From: Glandiceps talaboti
Taxonomy: Eukaryota; Hemichordata; Enteropneusta; Spengelidae
Direction of reading: 5' to 3'
Assembly (NCBI RefSeq): GCF_964340395.1
Contig: NW_027554294.1
Span: forward strand, 1 to 64,000
DNA length: 64,000 bases
The translations under genes were made by a program, and so were the position numbers. The notes beneath the pieces are model-generated. The model did no database searches, was not told the DNA's origin, and worked only from the letters and a program-made list of their open reading frames with translations. Positions 24,501 through 35,467 of this stretch are shown in pieces. Each line of letters begins with the position of its first letter. Position 1 is the stretch's first letter.

Positions 24501-25090
24501 TGTACCATTAATACATATTATATACAAGTATTTAGATAAGGGTGAATACTACACCTATTGTACCATTAATACATATTATATACAAGTATTTAGATAAGGG
24601 TGAATACTCCACCTCTTGTACCATTAATACATATTATATACAAGTATTTAGATAAGGGTGAACACTCCACCTATTGTACCATTAATACATATTATATACA
24701 AGTATTTAGGTAAGGGTGAACACTCCACCTATTGTACCATTAATACATATTGTATACAAGTATATAGGTAAGGGTGAATACTCCACCTATTGTACCATTA
24801 ATACATATTATATACAAGTATTTAGGTAAGAGTGAATACTCCACCTGTTGTACCATTAATACATATTATATACAAGTATTTAGGTAAGGGTGAACACTAC
24901 ACCTATTGTACCATTAATACAAATTATATACAAGTATATAGGTAATGGTGAACACTCCACCTATTGTACCATTAATACATATTATATACAAGTATTTAGG
25001 TAAGGGTGAACACTCCATCTATTGGACCATTAATACATATTATATACAAGTATATAGGTAATGGTGAACACTCCACCTATTGTACCATTA
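21596..25090 (+). repeat. 58-bp minisatellite, about 60 units
   Basis: The unit starts TATTTAGGTAAGGGTGAACA and runs through CTCCACCTATTGTACCATTA and ATACATATTATATACAAG. Variation is confined to a few positions: TTTAGG/TATAGG/TTTAGA, GAACACT/GAATACT, and CTCCACCTATT/CTACACCTATT/CTACACTTGTT/CCACCAATTTG. A rare variant carrying an extra ACATTG occurs at about 21790 and again about 180 bp later. Blocks of units have been copied as groups. The array resumes as a relic at 25832-25860 beyond the inserted MITE. Confidence 0.98.
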
Positions 25091-25091
25091 A

Positions 25092-25831
25092 AGGGCCACT
25101 GCAATTCTATTTCTTTCTTTACAATACATGTAATATGTTCATACTGCCCCCTAATGAAAGGAATGTATGATTAAATGTTGATTTACTGCAAGTTGTCACC
25201 TCTTCACTTGAAAAATCTGACGAACATTCGCCGCCCCGTTCGAAAGATACAATTTCTAGAACTTGTTGTGACCGAGCCTCCATAGCAATGCATGTTAGGA
25301 AGGTGAAGTTCAAGGTTATGTGTTCCTACTATGATGACATAACAGGAATGCTTTCATATGCAAATATAAATTCTCGCTCAGCAGAGGGTGTCATGGATGT
25401 GGAAGCAGCATAATTTCTAACTAGATTTTCACTATTCGTGGTCACTTTTTTCTCCTCAGTGCTATAGAAATGGTTGTGGTTGTCGGTGGCCAAATGGTTA
25501 AACCACTTGCCTCTTACCACTGCGGTCGGGGTTCGAACCCCATTCAGGGTTCGATTAAAATTTACCACGCTGTAAGTAAGAAGAGTGTCGTTCAGTTTGA
25601 CTACCGAACAACGCAGGTTTTCCCTGGGTTCTCCGGTTTCCTCCCGCATTAACACTGAACCCATGAGGGATGGCCCTCACTGGACTTCTTGGACAAGTGT
25701 TTAAAGGTGCCTGTAAATGGGCTTTATGCCCGTTGGTTTGCCTGAACAAATAAATAAATTAAAAAAAATGTGTTAAGTGGCTATTTTTTATTGGTTTGAT
25801 GAAAAGTGAAAAATAGAATTGCAGTGGCCAT
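25092..25831. mobile_element. MITE with TTAA target duplication inserted in the minisatellite
   Basis: The left end reads AGGGCCACTGCAATTCTATT and the inverted right end reads ATGGCCACTGCAATTCTATT. Both are flanked by TTAA (25088-25091 and 25832-25835). The minisatellite unit contains a single TTAA at this position (ACCATTAATAC), so the duplication is visible directly. TTAA sites are typical of piggyBac-type transposons, though the TIR start is not a standard piggyBac CCC. The interior has no transposase and carries a nested SINE at 25471-25769. Without the SINE it is about 440 bp. Confidence 0.8.
25471..25769 (+). mobile_element. tRNA-derived SINE, well-preserved copy
   Basis: The head has RNA polymerase III promoter signals: box A TGGCCAAATGG at 25487-25497 and box B GGTTCGAACCC at 25530-25540, at tRNA-like spacing. 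A conserved central block follows (about 25603-25685), with GGGTTCTCCGGTTTCCTCCC and ATGAGGGATGGCCCTCACTG. The 3' tail is AACAAATAAATAAATT plus A-run. The central block looks like one of the deeply conserved SINE core domains, possibly Nin-DC type, but I cannot verify that. It sits inside the TTAA MITE. A diverged second copy is at 30450-30690. Confidence 0.85.
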
Positions 25832-26229
25832 TTAAAACATATTATAAGTATTTAGGTACATACACCAGATACACATTATCTCCAATGAGTTGACACTATT
25901 CTGTATGTTGTCAAATAATGATGTCATGAATTTTGTCATTGTCATTTTTTGATAGCCCCAGAAAGTCAAAGGATCGTTCTATGATATACTTTGTGTGTCT
26001 ACAGTTCATGCTTGGTGCTGCCATATTTGTTTTGATCTTGCATACTATGTATATAATTGCTACCATACTCCGGTCATCATATCGGCAACATAACATAGCC
26101 ATGCATTGCAATATTGTAAGAGTAGGTCTGTTAGTATCATAACATTGTAACATGTACCAAGGCATCACTGCACTGTACCCCTAGAAATTATTACGCAATT
26201 TGGAAGTTCGACGTTTTTACGGACCACTG

Positions 26230-26650
26230 ATGACATATACATAGTGCAGTTGAATTTCTGGGTTGTAGAAGTATGACATTTATATTGTCGATAATTGAAA
26301 TTTGTTTTAAATGTTTTAAAAGAATAACTACATTTTAATGTTTGTTAGTACAGTAATATTCCTAAATCATTGAGTTGAATTGAGAAATCGGGACTTGCAG
26401 CAACACGGAGCACCATATATAAACATTTGCGATGCAAGTGATGAACATATTCAGTTATTCAGAGCCCATAATTTTGTATCTAAAATGATGTTTTTCTTTG
26501 GAAAAAATCTGCTTTAAGTGGCTTTTAAATATATTGAGATGAAACCATATAATAATGGGAGACATACTTTATTTTTTGTTTGTTTTACCGGATATGTCTG
26601 AATTTGATTGATGAATCCTGTGACTCAAATATTACATGATCAATGCTACA
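26230..26650 (+). repeat. Diverged copy of the Harbinger-like element interior
   Basis: This aligns with about 8360-8765: GAATTTC(T/C)GGGTTG, ACAGTAA(T/C)ATTCCTAAAT, GCAAGTGATGAAC(A/G)TATTC, GAATCCTG(T/C)GACTC and ACATGATCAATGC all recur in the same order. The TIRs were not found next to it, so this is a fragment or older copy. Confidence 0.75.
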
Positions 26651-26879
26651 CTGTACAAAAAGTGAGATTTAACAGGGTGGGTAAACCATGTGGTAAACAT
26701 GGTTAAAGTACCATCTTTGTCCATGTTTGTCCTCGTGTGACCATGTTCACACATCTTGTTTACCAACACCTTTGACCAGCAGACTCAGTAGCACTTTTCA
26801 TACTAAATTACGTAGCCAGTGAAATATCTTCACACATCACAATATGTTACCTTTATACTTTCCATGGGTAAAGAAGGGG

Positions 26880-27170
26880 ATATATGCTCTTTTAGATTGG
26901 GGCTATATAGAACTGTGTTTATCCACATTTAGAGAGGGGTCCAAACTTGGACACACATTGGCATTATAGATCTGTGTATCCTCCATGGGGTAAAGTAGGG
27001 AGTATGTGGTCATATAGACTGGGGGGGGGGGGGGTGTAGAACCATGTTTATCTACATTTAGAAAGAGGTTCAAACTTGGACACACAATGTTAGCATTATA
27101 TCTTCATATCCTCCATAGGGTAAAGTAGGGAGTATGTGGTCATTTATGATTTAGACTAGGGTGTATAGAA
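26880..27170 (+). repeat. Imperfect tandem duplication, unit about 145 bp
   Basis: The phrases TATCCACATTTAGAGAGGGG, CCAAACTTGGACACACA, ATCCTCCAT(G/A)GGGTAAAGTA and GGGAGTATGTGGTCAT each occur two or three times with the same spacing. A G-run lies at 27021-27034. Confidence 0.85.
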
Positions 27171-28639
27171 TGCGAAAACAGCTGTTTATATACCATTCTA
27201 CCTGTTGCTTATTGGGTAATACTAAGATAAACAGCCACATTCGTTCAATATATTAATATTATGATTATTGGAGGTGCTGAAACGGATAACCGAACTGGAA
27301 AAACTAGTGTTTCTAAACTTAAAGGTTACAGACTTAATTTGAAATAACAATTTTCAATCTTATGATAGTATATCAGAAGTTTATAGGACTAACGTTCTTC
27401 ATATTATCGTGAACGAGGCTGCTTGCGTAACCATTGACTAAATTAGCTTAATCCAGATGTTGTGCATTCGCTCGGTCGTTACAAATGCTAATGACCTCAA
27501 ACTTATGAAATCGGCTTTAGTTACCCGACCCCACTAAGATTTTCACGCCGACCCGTACCTTTTTTTTACGTATTTGAACGAAGTCGCGAAAATCGTGAAG
27601 TCTCGCAAGAAATAGTGGGTGCGGAAACTGACACCAACTTAAAAAACAATATAAACCTATTCTTCCAATCTGTAATGGCTGTACATCTGATAGAAAGAAA
27701 TAAACAACACAGAGACCATTTGGAAAACAATGGAAAACCTGAACTAGACACTCACACATGAAAAAAATACAAGACAATAAAATAAAAAATCTACCAACCC
27801 AACTATTTTAACATTGAATGTAATCGGAACCACACAATTTTTTTTTATTTCGCCTTACATGTATTTCCATTCAGAATTTTTTTGTAATTTTCATTATGAA
27901 CTCAAATGCATGTACATTTGTCCTCATGTGGCCTTGAAGTTTTCTCACCAATTCTTAGAAAGTTGTCATCATAACTTATAATATTGTGAACCTTGTATCC
28001 AACCAAATTATTTTCATACTTTGCCTTATTATTTTACCCTTGGAGTTGCTATGATGAATATGCTGTTTTATAGAGTTTAACTAATGTATTTTTAGTTGGG
28101 GTTATTTTCTGTTAAAAGTATGTTTGAGGGTTCAGTACGATTGAGTGAATGATTGTGTAGTCAGGCCTGACGCTGAGTAATTGTGATGTTATGATCGGGA
28201 AATATTCATTTATTGGCAATTCATCACACAACATTAAAGGTATACTATGTTAGATGTCTCTAAATTCTTTAAACGTCATTTATTTCTTTTCATATTTGTG
28301 TGCATTAATTCACAGTATTTGAATCATTTAGTTCCATTTGTCTCATTTCACATTGTCACATTAGAAGTACATGTGTTCTTTTCATCTTCCAATTCTGAAT
28401 CATTTATTTGCAATTGTTCATTCCATGTGTGCTTTCATGTGTATGCTGAACTTCAAGTCAAATATATTTGTTCAATTTCGTTGGTCTTGTTTTTTACTGC
28501 TAATGGTTGAGGTGTTACTATTTACTTCCTAAGTTTTATTTCTTAACTTCAACCCCTCTAAATGAATAAGGTTACATTTGTTTGGTAGTTGATTTGAAGT
28601 GATTTCTTATCTCATCAAACGCGTTGCATCGCTAAAGGA
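27171..28639. other. No supported gene
   Basis: AT-rich sequence. The minus-strand frames at 27517-27777 are open but unrecognisable and overlap each other, so they are not called. Confidence 0.5.
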
Positions 28640-29470
28640 CCCACTTGGATATTTGTCACCTCTGCACATCAAGGCGAAAATGCTAATGCTGTGGTCTATT
28701 CGTAAGGTAATTAAAAGTTCAATGTACAGTTGAAGGTGACAAGTTCATTGCTAAAAGTTTCCAAACGATAAGATGTGGCTGTATAGTGTTAAAAGCACTT
28801 GAAAAGTCAAAGAACATTAATCTGATTGAACTTCCAGGTTTTTCTGAATGAGAATATACATTATTTAAAACATGTAACATCACATCCTTCTATACCCCTG
28901 TTCTTACGATAGGCAAACTGTAATGGGTCAATAAAATCAGAGACTATAACTATTAACTTATTTGTAAAACTACTCGTTCACAGACTTGCATAACGGCAGA
29001 CGTCAACGCAACTGGTCTAAGATCGTTCATTGATGATATCACAGCTTTCTTTGGGACAGGAACAATATGAGAAGTTTTCCATGACATCGGAGCTAAGTCA
29101 TGTTGAAAGCACAAATTGAATATGACAGACAGAATACGAGCAAGTTGATCAGCGCACAAGTTCAGAACACAGTGAGTAAAATTATCAGGCCCCGACGCTT
29201 TGTTTGGGAGCACACTGGAGCACCCGAAGCACCTCTTCCTTGTCGGTCGAGAGACGGTCGCCATCAGTGATATTTGAGGACGCTGCTCTCAGTTCATTCC
29301 TGATTGCTATGCTCGAAAGAGAAAACATAGCAATCAAACCTGTTATAGAATGCATTTAGTTCGTTTGCACGAGTTGTTGAATTGTCTCCTGTAGCATTGG
29401 TGTTTTGCTACCATCAGAGTAACCACTCATAAGTTTCAGTACATTCCATCTACAGCTGAATGAAACTACT
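28640..29470 (-). pseudogene. LINE reverse-transcriptase relic (CR1/L2/Rex-like)
   Basis: Minus-strand translation in shifting frames gives an ordered series of non-LTR ORF2 phrases. A pre-RT segment has RANELNAFYNRFDCYVFSFEH (written here in parts: RANELNAFYN, RFDCYVFSFEH). STDKEEVLRVLQ comes next, then after a frameshift LPNKASGPDNFTHCVLNL, WKTSHIVPVPKK and LRPVALTSAVMQVCERVVL. Then come DPLQFAYRKNRGIE, FFDFSSAFNTIQPHL and KLLAMNLSP..FNYLTNRPQ. DFSSAFNT covers the first catalytic aspartate of RT. The YADD region is missing or unrecognisable below 28640. Stops (for example before TFNYLTNRPQ) and at least three frameshifts show decay. Confidence 0.85.
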
Positions 29471-30449
29471 ACTTAGGGGTAGAACAGAAGTCTCTCTGTA
29501 CAGCTCAGAGTAAAAATGGAGGTGTACAGTCGATTTCAGTGTGCAGGAAAACTGATGTAATAAAACATGACAAAAGTTACACTTGATCAATATATTGCTC
29601 AAAGTAATGTAGTTGGAAAGATTGTGATGAATTGGTTGATTTAATGTTGGTAGGGATAAGCTTATTGGGACCTACAATGAGTGAACATGATAGTCAAGAT
29701 TTTGATGGTGATAAAATAGTATCACAGTATTGACTCATAGGACTAAAATAATAAGACAGACATTAAGAGAAATATATAGACAAACAAATTAATATTTTCA
29801 ATGTTTAAAGTTTGTGGCTAATGACTTTTCCATTTGGCTGATTTGAAAATGAACAATGTTATTCTAATGGCTATGACGGTTTTGTTTTTTAAACCAACAG
29901 CTGCAGTGTTGACTGTCTTTAAAATGTGTTGTGACATATTGTGAGAGACCTTGTTAATTACTTTTCATCCGTGTCAGAGAATTAGATGTCATTCAATAAA
30001 ATAAATATTGATGGTCAACACCCCTGGAAAATAACCCCAATCAATACAAGTACACTGGAAACTGATGGAAAACCCAGGGAAAACCTTGGAATTTTTTTTT
30101 TACTCCAAGTGTTTGAATCCTGCTTTCCTTACCTTCAGGGTTAATTATCAAAATCAAGCCAATTTCTGTCTATCACAGACACATTGTAGAATTGAAATAA
30201 CGCCAATTTCTTTTAAAACATGTTTACAAGTAATATTGAAAAAAAAAGAACTATAGGCAAGCATCATTTTGGTGACAATAAGTCTGAAACTTATGTCGAG
30301 AAACAAGTGTATGTGTTTCAGTAGTAAGGCATCATTTTACATCGGCTAGCACACATTTAGGCAAAATGATGGAAATAGAAAAAACACACAAGATTGTCAC
30401 AAATGATAGACCTTCAGAGTGTTTTGTTTGTTTATAACTTTAAAATCAG
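29471..30449. other. No supported gene; weak TGACCTT-repeat relative near 30120-30160
   Basis: AT-rich. A short stretch with CCTTCAGGGTTAATTATCAA resembles the dispersed repeat of 11.6-13.5 kb. Nothing else was recognised. Confidence 0.4.
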
Positions 30450-30690
30450 GGGTTGTCGGTTGTGCCGAGTGGTGAAACCACTTTCCTCTTACCACTGTGG
30501 TTGGGGTTCAAACCATTCGTTGTTTAGTTTGACTCTACTGAACAATGCAGGTTTCCCCGTGTACTCCGGTTCCCCTTGCATTATCAAACACTGAATCCAT
30601 GAGGGATGACCCTCACTGGATTTCTTGGCAGATAAGTGTTTACTTAGAGAACTATCCAGTATAATTATTTTTATTATTATTTTTATTATG
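30450..30690 (+). mobile_element. tRNA-derived SINE, diverged copy
   Basis: Same family as 25471-25769. It has a GTTGTCGGTTGTGCCGAGTG head, AAACCACTTTCCTCTTACCA, box B-like GGTTCAAACC at 30505-30514, the core phrase GTGTACTCCGGTTCCCCTTG and ATGAGGGATGACCCTCACTG. The tail is TATTATTATTTTTATTATG instead of A-rich. Many substitutions and a deleted stretch after box B indicate an older insertion. Confidence 0.8.
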
Positions 30691-32608
30691 TACTTGAAAT
30701 ACATTCTCAGGTGTGTAAAAAGAAGTGCAATATGTCACATCTTGATAGGACAAACAATTTATTATACCAGAAGTGAAATTGAAAATTCTCTTGTCCATTG
30801 ACAAGTGACCTTTGAAAAAAAAATTGAAGCCTGCAGGTGCAAAGCATAGTCCCAGGTGAACATTTTTGTTGCCCAACTTCAGTTTGAGCACTGTGTTGAC
30901 ATAAGAGATTATATAGTATTTAAAGCCTTATCACTTTGCTTAAAGGATACTATCTATAGTATTGTAATCAAGATTTGGACTGAGTTGTTAAATGGTGCTA
31001 ATGCCAAGCAAAGTGATATTATCCTTAGGTAGGTGGATGAGAGTCACGCATGTATTGCTAATATTCATAGATATCTCCCTCCAGGTGTACACTTTTCACC
31101 ACTCTCATGACTCCTTTCCTTTACTTCTTAGCCAAGGGAAAAGACAACATAACATAGCCGACTACCCAGTTTGTAAGGGCCACTCAGTATACATCTCGAG
31201 TACCAATATCTAATGTCACAATGTCTCACATTGATACTTTACCAACCAAATTTGATAATTGCATTACAATCTACTCTCCCTAGCTCCCATGTCTTTCAAT
31301 GCAAAATACACTTTACCATCAATACCTCAAAACTATAACTCAGGAATATTGTCATAGCCGACACTTTTCCCGGATTTTGCATGTGCAAAAACGGCAACAA
31401 TCTCTTGATGAGTAAAATTTGCATTCATTGATACATGGCTCTCATATATCGGGAGTTCATATATTCTTTTAATGCACTTTTAGCACAACTGAACTGATTA
31501 TTTTTTCTTGAGTGCTTGGAAATATCCTGTGTCAACACACAATTTTGCCAGTATAAAGACTGCTACTTCCACTAATTCCTTTTGGCTCAGGTGTGTTACT
31601 TGTTGTCTGCTAAAGGGCCTCCATGCCTTTCATCTATTTATACATGGCACTCCTATGGACCTTTCATAATTTGTTATACAGTACTTATGGTGTGATGTAC
31701 AAAGGCAGATAATTTCCACCCGAATGGTACTGTGTATTGCTCACATACCAAATCCCAGCACATTTGAAACCCAAAAGCTTTCTGTCGTGTGATATTTTAA
31801 CATGGTCATACCAACTTTTGTCATCACATTTGAAGTGAAAAATCTCCTTGTTCTAGATATCTTGTAACTTCCACCCATTGATCTAATTTGAAGTCCTCCT
31901 ATTTTATCCAGAGACTCAGGTATCTCATATCAATGCACATACATGGTTTAAAGGCATAACTAATAGTGGTGGTGGGTCCTTTCCAACTTTCCCTCACACT
32001 GATAGTGCTCCAGACTTTAATCTGTCTGATATAGTTGTAGAAATAAACTGGCCAAAGTCTTTACATCCAGGACTGTTTTGAAGTACTATAAGTGATGGGT
32101 ATGAATGATTATAAGACTTGCTCTTAAAATTTCCCTTACAAGGAGTCACATAGTGAGATACCTATATTCCCTCTGATAGCCAGTCTATGATTTGTTTTTC
32201 ACAACTATTGTCAACTTGTCCCACGTATGTACGTGATTATGTATTTTAACGGCTATTAAATCATTTTGGTTTCTTAATGTCATGTACCAGGGAGATATGT
32301 TGATTTTTTCCCTAGGCTACTGCTTCAACATCCGAGACGTAGAGTCATGCCTGGGTGCACCCTCAACAGACACCCAAGAGAAGGTTTCACATTACTGCAC
32401 ATTTATATTCCATTTCCCACATTGGAATATCGAACTGAAAGAAAATTTTAACACCCCTTTTAATTACATGTAGAAGGCACCCCAGACAGGATCCTACAAA
32501 AGGCAGGCTGTCATAAGGCAATGCCTTTTGGTGATCACACCCCTGTCTCAGAGTACTAATATCTTAACTTACAAGCTCACACTCAAATAGAGAACACATG
32601 AATGAAAT
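30691..32608. other. No supported gene; a 20-bp fragment of the TAGCAC head at 31481-31500
   Basis: AT-rich sequence. 31481-31500 matches the Helentron-like head (TAGCACAACTGAACTGATTA) but nothing downstream matches, so it is only a fragment. Confidence 0.45.
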
Positions 32609-33076
32609 TTATTCAAGGTTTAATTTTAATGACTCCATCTCACAGGGAATTTTTTCTTTACAATATCTGGCGAAGTTCCTAACAATACCACAAACATAAC
32701 ATTTCAAATATCTGGGTTTTACATCCACGTCTTCTCTGTAGTTTTTGGCCGGACAATATGGAGTATGATTAGTATAATGGGTAGGCCACTTCCCATGTTG
32801 AAGGAACTTAGACACTTTTGATGCAATTTCTTCCTCTTCTTTATTTCCCAACAACAGAATGATAAGGTGCCCTGCTTCTTGCCCAAAATCATTTGTCTCA
32901 AATATGGCCAGCACTGCTTAATCCATTCAGTATTTGTGTGGCCTTGTGTTCCATGTTGGTGTTTGTGCTAGCTCCATCACCTTTTGTAGAGCATTGTCCA
33001 CAGATGTAGCGTTTGCCGTCTTTTTCTAATTCCTCTAATTTCTTTTGTAGTCCGTCCAACTGCAGCTGCACCTGCA
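32609..33076 (-). pseudogene. Gag-like relic with a coiled coil and a degenerate CCHC zinc knuckle
   Basis: Two adjacent minus-strand segments in different frames. Upstream (33076-32900) encodes VQLQLDGLQKKLEELEKD, a short coiled coil preceded by an acceptor-like TATGTTGCAG, then KRYICGQCS. Downstream (32911-32612) encodes ETNDFGQEAGHLIILLLG, KEEEEIASKVSKFLQHG and CYVCGIVRNFARYC at 32660-32702. The last is C-x2-C-x4-N-x4-C: a zinc knuckle with asparagine where histidine should be. Zinc knuckles after an alpha-helical region suggest a retroelement gag or another nucleic-acid-binding protein. The frameshift and missing histidine suggest decay. An intron between two exons is an alternative. Confidence 0.4.
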
Positions 33077-33123
33077 ACATATAAAGTACACTCTTAGTAC
33101 ATATTCTACAGTTCCAAACTGCT

Positions 33124-33254
33124 TCTCACTTTCCCTCACAGGGAAGTCTTTGTCCCTCATTGACTATAAAATGCCTTGACTCACATGGTACATAGTATTC
33201 TACAATTCACATCTAATTCTCACTTTCCCTCACAGGGAAGTCTTTGTCCCTCAT
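33124..33254 (+). repeat. 94-bp tandem array, left part
   Basis: Unit of 94 bp containing AAATGCCTTGACTCACATGG and CACTTTCCCTCACAGGGAAG. About 1.4 units lie here. The array continues at 34285 after the insertion at 33255-34284. Confidence 0.9.
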
Positions 33255-34284
33255 TAGTCCCCGCGGACGAAGTCCGGAACGGGGACTTATGGATTGGGTT
33301 CCGTCTGTCCGTCCGTCCGCAGCTGTTTCTTGGAGATGCCTGGACCGATTTTTTTCAAACTTGGTACAGGAGCAACATACCATGGCATACATATGCACGT
33401 CAATTTGTTTTATGATACGATCCAATATGGCCGCCTAGCAACCATTTTGTTTGCGAATTTTTCCTGTCTAAAGCCATAACTCAGACATGCTTGAACAGAT
33501 CTCATTTAAAGTTGGTATTAGGACAGTGTTCTATGACATACATGTGCATATCCATTTTCATTGTGATACGATCCAATATGGTTGCCTGGTAGCCATTTTG
33601 TTTGCGAATTTTCCATGTCCAAAGTCATAACTCAGACATGCTTGAACAGATCTCATTCAAAGTTGGTATTAGGACAGTGTTCTATGACATACATGTGTAT
33701 ATCCATTTTCGTCGTGATACGATCCAATATGGCTGCCTGCCAGCCATTTTGTTTGTGAATTTTCCATGTCCAAAGCCTAACTCAGACATGCTTAAACAGA
33801 TCTCATTCAAAGTTGGTATTAGGACAGTGTTCTATGACATACATGTGCATATCCATTTTCGTTGTGATACGATCCAATATGGCTGCCTGGTAGCCATTTT
33901 GTTTGCGAATTTTCATGTCCAAAGGCATAGCTCAGACATGCTTGAACAGATCTCATTTAAAGTTGGTATTAGGACAGTGTTCTATGACATACATGTGCAT
34001 ATCCATTTTCGTCGTAATACGATCCCATATGGCTTTCTGGCAGCCATTTTGTTTGTGAATTTTCCATGTCCAAAGCCATAACTCAGACTCCATTTTCATC
34101 GTGATATGATCCCCCATACCCAACCAATCCTTTATTGTTGGAGGCATATTCCATGTCCAACAAGCACACACAACATATCTAAGTCTGTTTGTTTTAGGTT
34201 CACAAATGTTGTTGCGTGATCAGAGTAGTGATAATTCCTTAAAACCCAATTATAGCGAGGACTATGTCATTCTCAATGACTTGT
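33255..34284 (+). mobile_element. Helentron-like element, TAGTCC-head family, inserted between two T residues of a tandem array
   Basis: It starts TAGTCCCCG and forms a nested hairpin head. An 8-bp outer stem (AGTCCCCG with CGGGGACT) encloses a 5-bp inner stem (CGGAC with GTCCG). GTCTGTCCGTCCGTCCG follows, matching the GTCY microsatellite of DINE/HINE elements. The interior has four or more tandem copies of a 150-bp unit (33482-34080). The tail (34159-34284) contains CGAGGACTA, an inverted match to the head, then the stem-loop GTCATTCTCAATGAC and TTGT. The 94-bp host unit reads CTCATTGACTATAAAA when empty. Here it is split between the two T residues with no duplicated bases, as expected for rolling-circle insertion. 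Confidence 0.7.
33482..34080 (+). repeat. 150-bp tandem repeat within the element
   Basis: CAGACATGCTTGAACAGATC recurs at 33482, 33633, 33783 with a one-base change, and 33933, followed each time by GGTATTAGGACAGTGTTCTA and an ATCCAATATGG(C/T)(T/C)GCC segment. Because 150 is divisible by three, a 159-codon open frame runs through 33602-34081. This is a by-product of the period and not evidence for a protein. Confidence 0.95.
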
Positions 34285-34585
34285 TGACTGTAAAATGCCT
34301 TGACTCACATGGTACATATTATTCTACAATTCACATCCAATTCTCACTTTCCCTCACAGGGAAGTCTTTGTCCCTCATTGACTATAAAATGCCTTGACTC
34401 ACATGGTACATAGTATTCTACAATTCACATCCAATTCTCACTTTCCCTCACAGGGAAGTCTTTGTCCCTCATTGACTATAACATGCCTTGACTCACATGG
34501 TACATAGTATTCTACAATTCACATCCAATTCTCACTTTCCCTCACAGGGAAGTCTTTGTCCGTCATGGACTATAAAATGCCTTGA
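34285..34585 (+). repeat. 94-bp tandem array, right part
   Basis: A little over three units of the same 94-bp repeat as 33124-33254, with very few differences between units. The last unit diverges after CTTGACTTGCG. Confidence 0.95.
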
Positions 34586-35374
34586 CTTGCGTTATACATC
34601 TTAATTTGATTTTAGGCACTTTAACGTCTACTCCGTTTTACTCTGAGACTCTTAAATTTATAATTACATACGTGCAAATACACATTATATATATTTTTTT
34701 CTTCTAGCCCCCCCCCCCCTCCCCCTCCCCCATTCAAAATCAATTGGACATCCACATCAGTGTTCTCTATATGAATACTACTACGCAGTAGTCAGTGTGC
34801 CACCAGACAGAGAAACTTGACCATGTAGTACACATGATGTTTATACTTCAGATCACCTCCCTGTACCCAAAGAGCTGTTCAGGAGTACTTATGCAGTGAT
34901 GTGAGTTGATGTTAGCGAGCAACAGTCTGGGCCAACTTATTTTGGCAATTACACACAGATTTCATAAATGTGACAAATTTAAATACATCATCAAACAGCT
35001 TTGGCCTTTCATAATTTCAAAACATATGGATAAAAAATCATTGAACAATCTTATTTTGAACATGAGAAATTGCATGGAAGTATACATCTACTGCATGCAT
35101 GTAAAGTAGAGTGAGTCAATCCATACTAGAAGTATGGTACTCAGACTAACACTGTAGATTGGAGTTGTGATTGTGAAGTTAGTTTGTAGCCAAATTACAT
35201 TATTCTGTCAAAAACACGGACTAATGTGTACCCCATGCTGAAATATTTCCGTCATGCATCAACTATAAATTTTGTCATTTTCAAATTTGCGTTAGGATCA
35301 ACCGATTGTCAACATTGGTTATTAGTATATTGTGTAGAAGACTATGACACACACCCAACAAATAAGTAATTGTT
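34586..35374. other. No supported gene
   Basis: AT-rich sequence with a C-run at about 34708-34730. No recognisable family. Confidence 0.5.
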
Positions 35375-35428
35375 TAGCATAACTAAACTTCTTATGTTAA
35401 GTAATGCTATAAACATGGCAAAGTGTGC

Positions 35429-35467
<39 letters not shown>

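Noticed and set aside
21596-25090. CRISPR-like array of regular repeats
   Set aside because: Units are contiguous 58-bp tandem copies with no unique spacers, in a eukaryotic context.
27517-27777. 86-codon minus-strand frame and an overlapping 61-codon frame
   Set aside because: Two overlapping frames, no motif, and hydrophobic low-complexity text expected from T-rich DNA.
33602-34081. 159-codon open frame
   Set aside because: It is produced by a 150-bp tandem repeat whose period is a multiple of three; the amino-acid repeat simply mirrors the DNA repeat.
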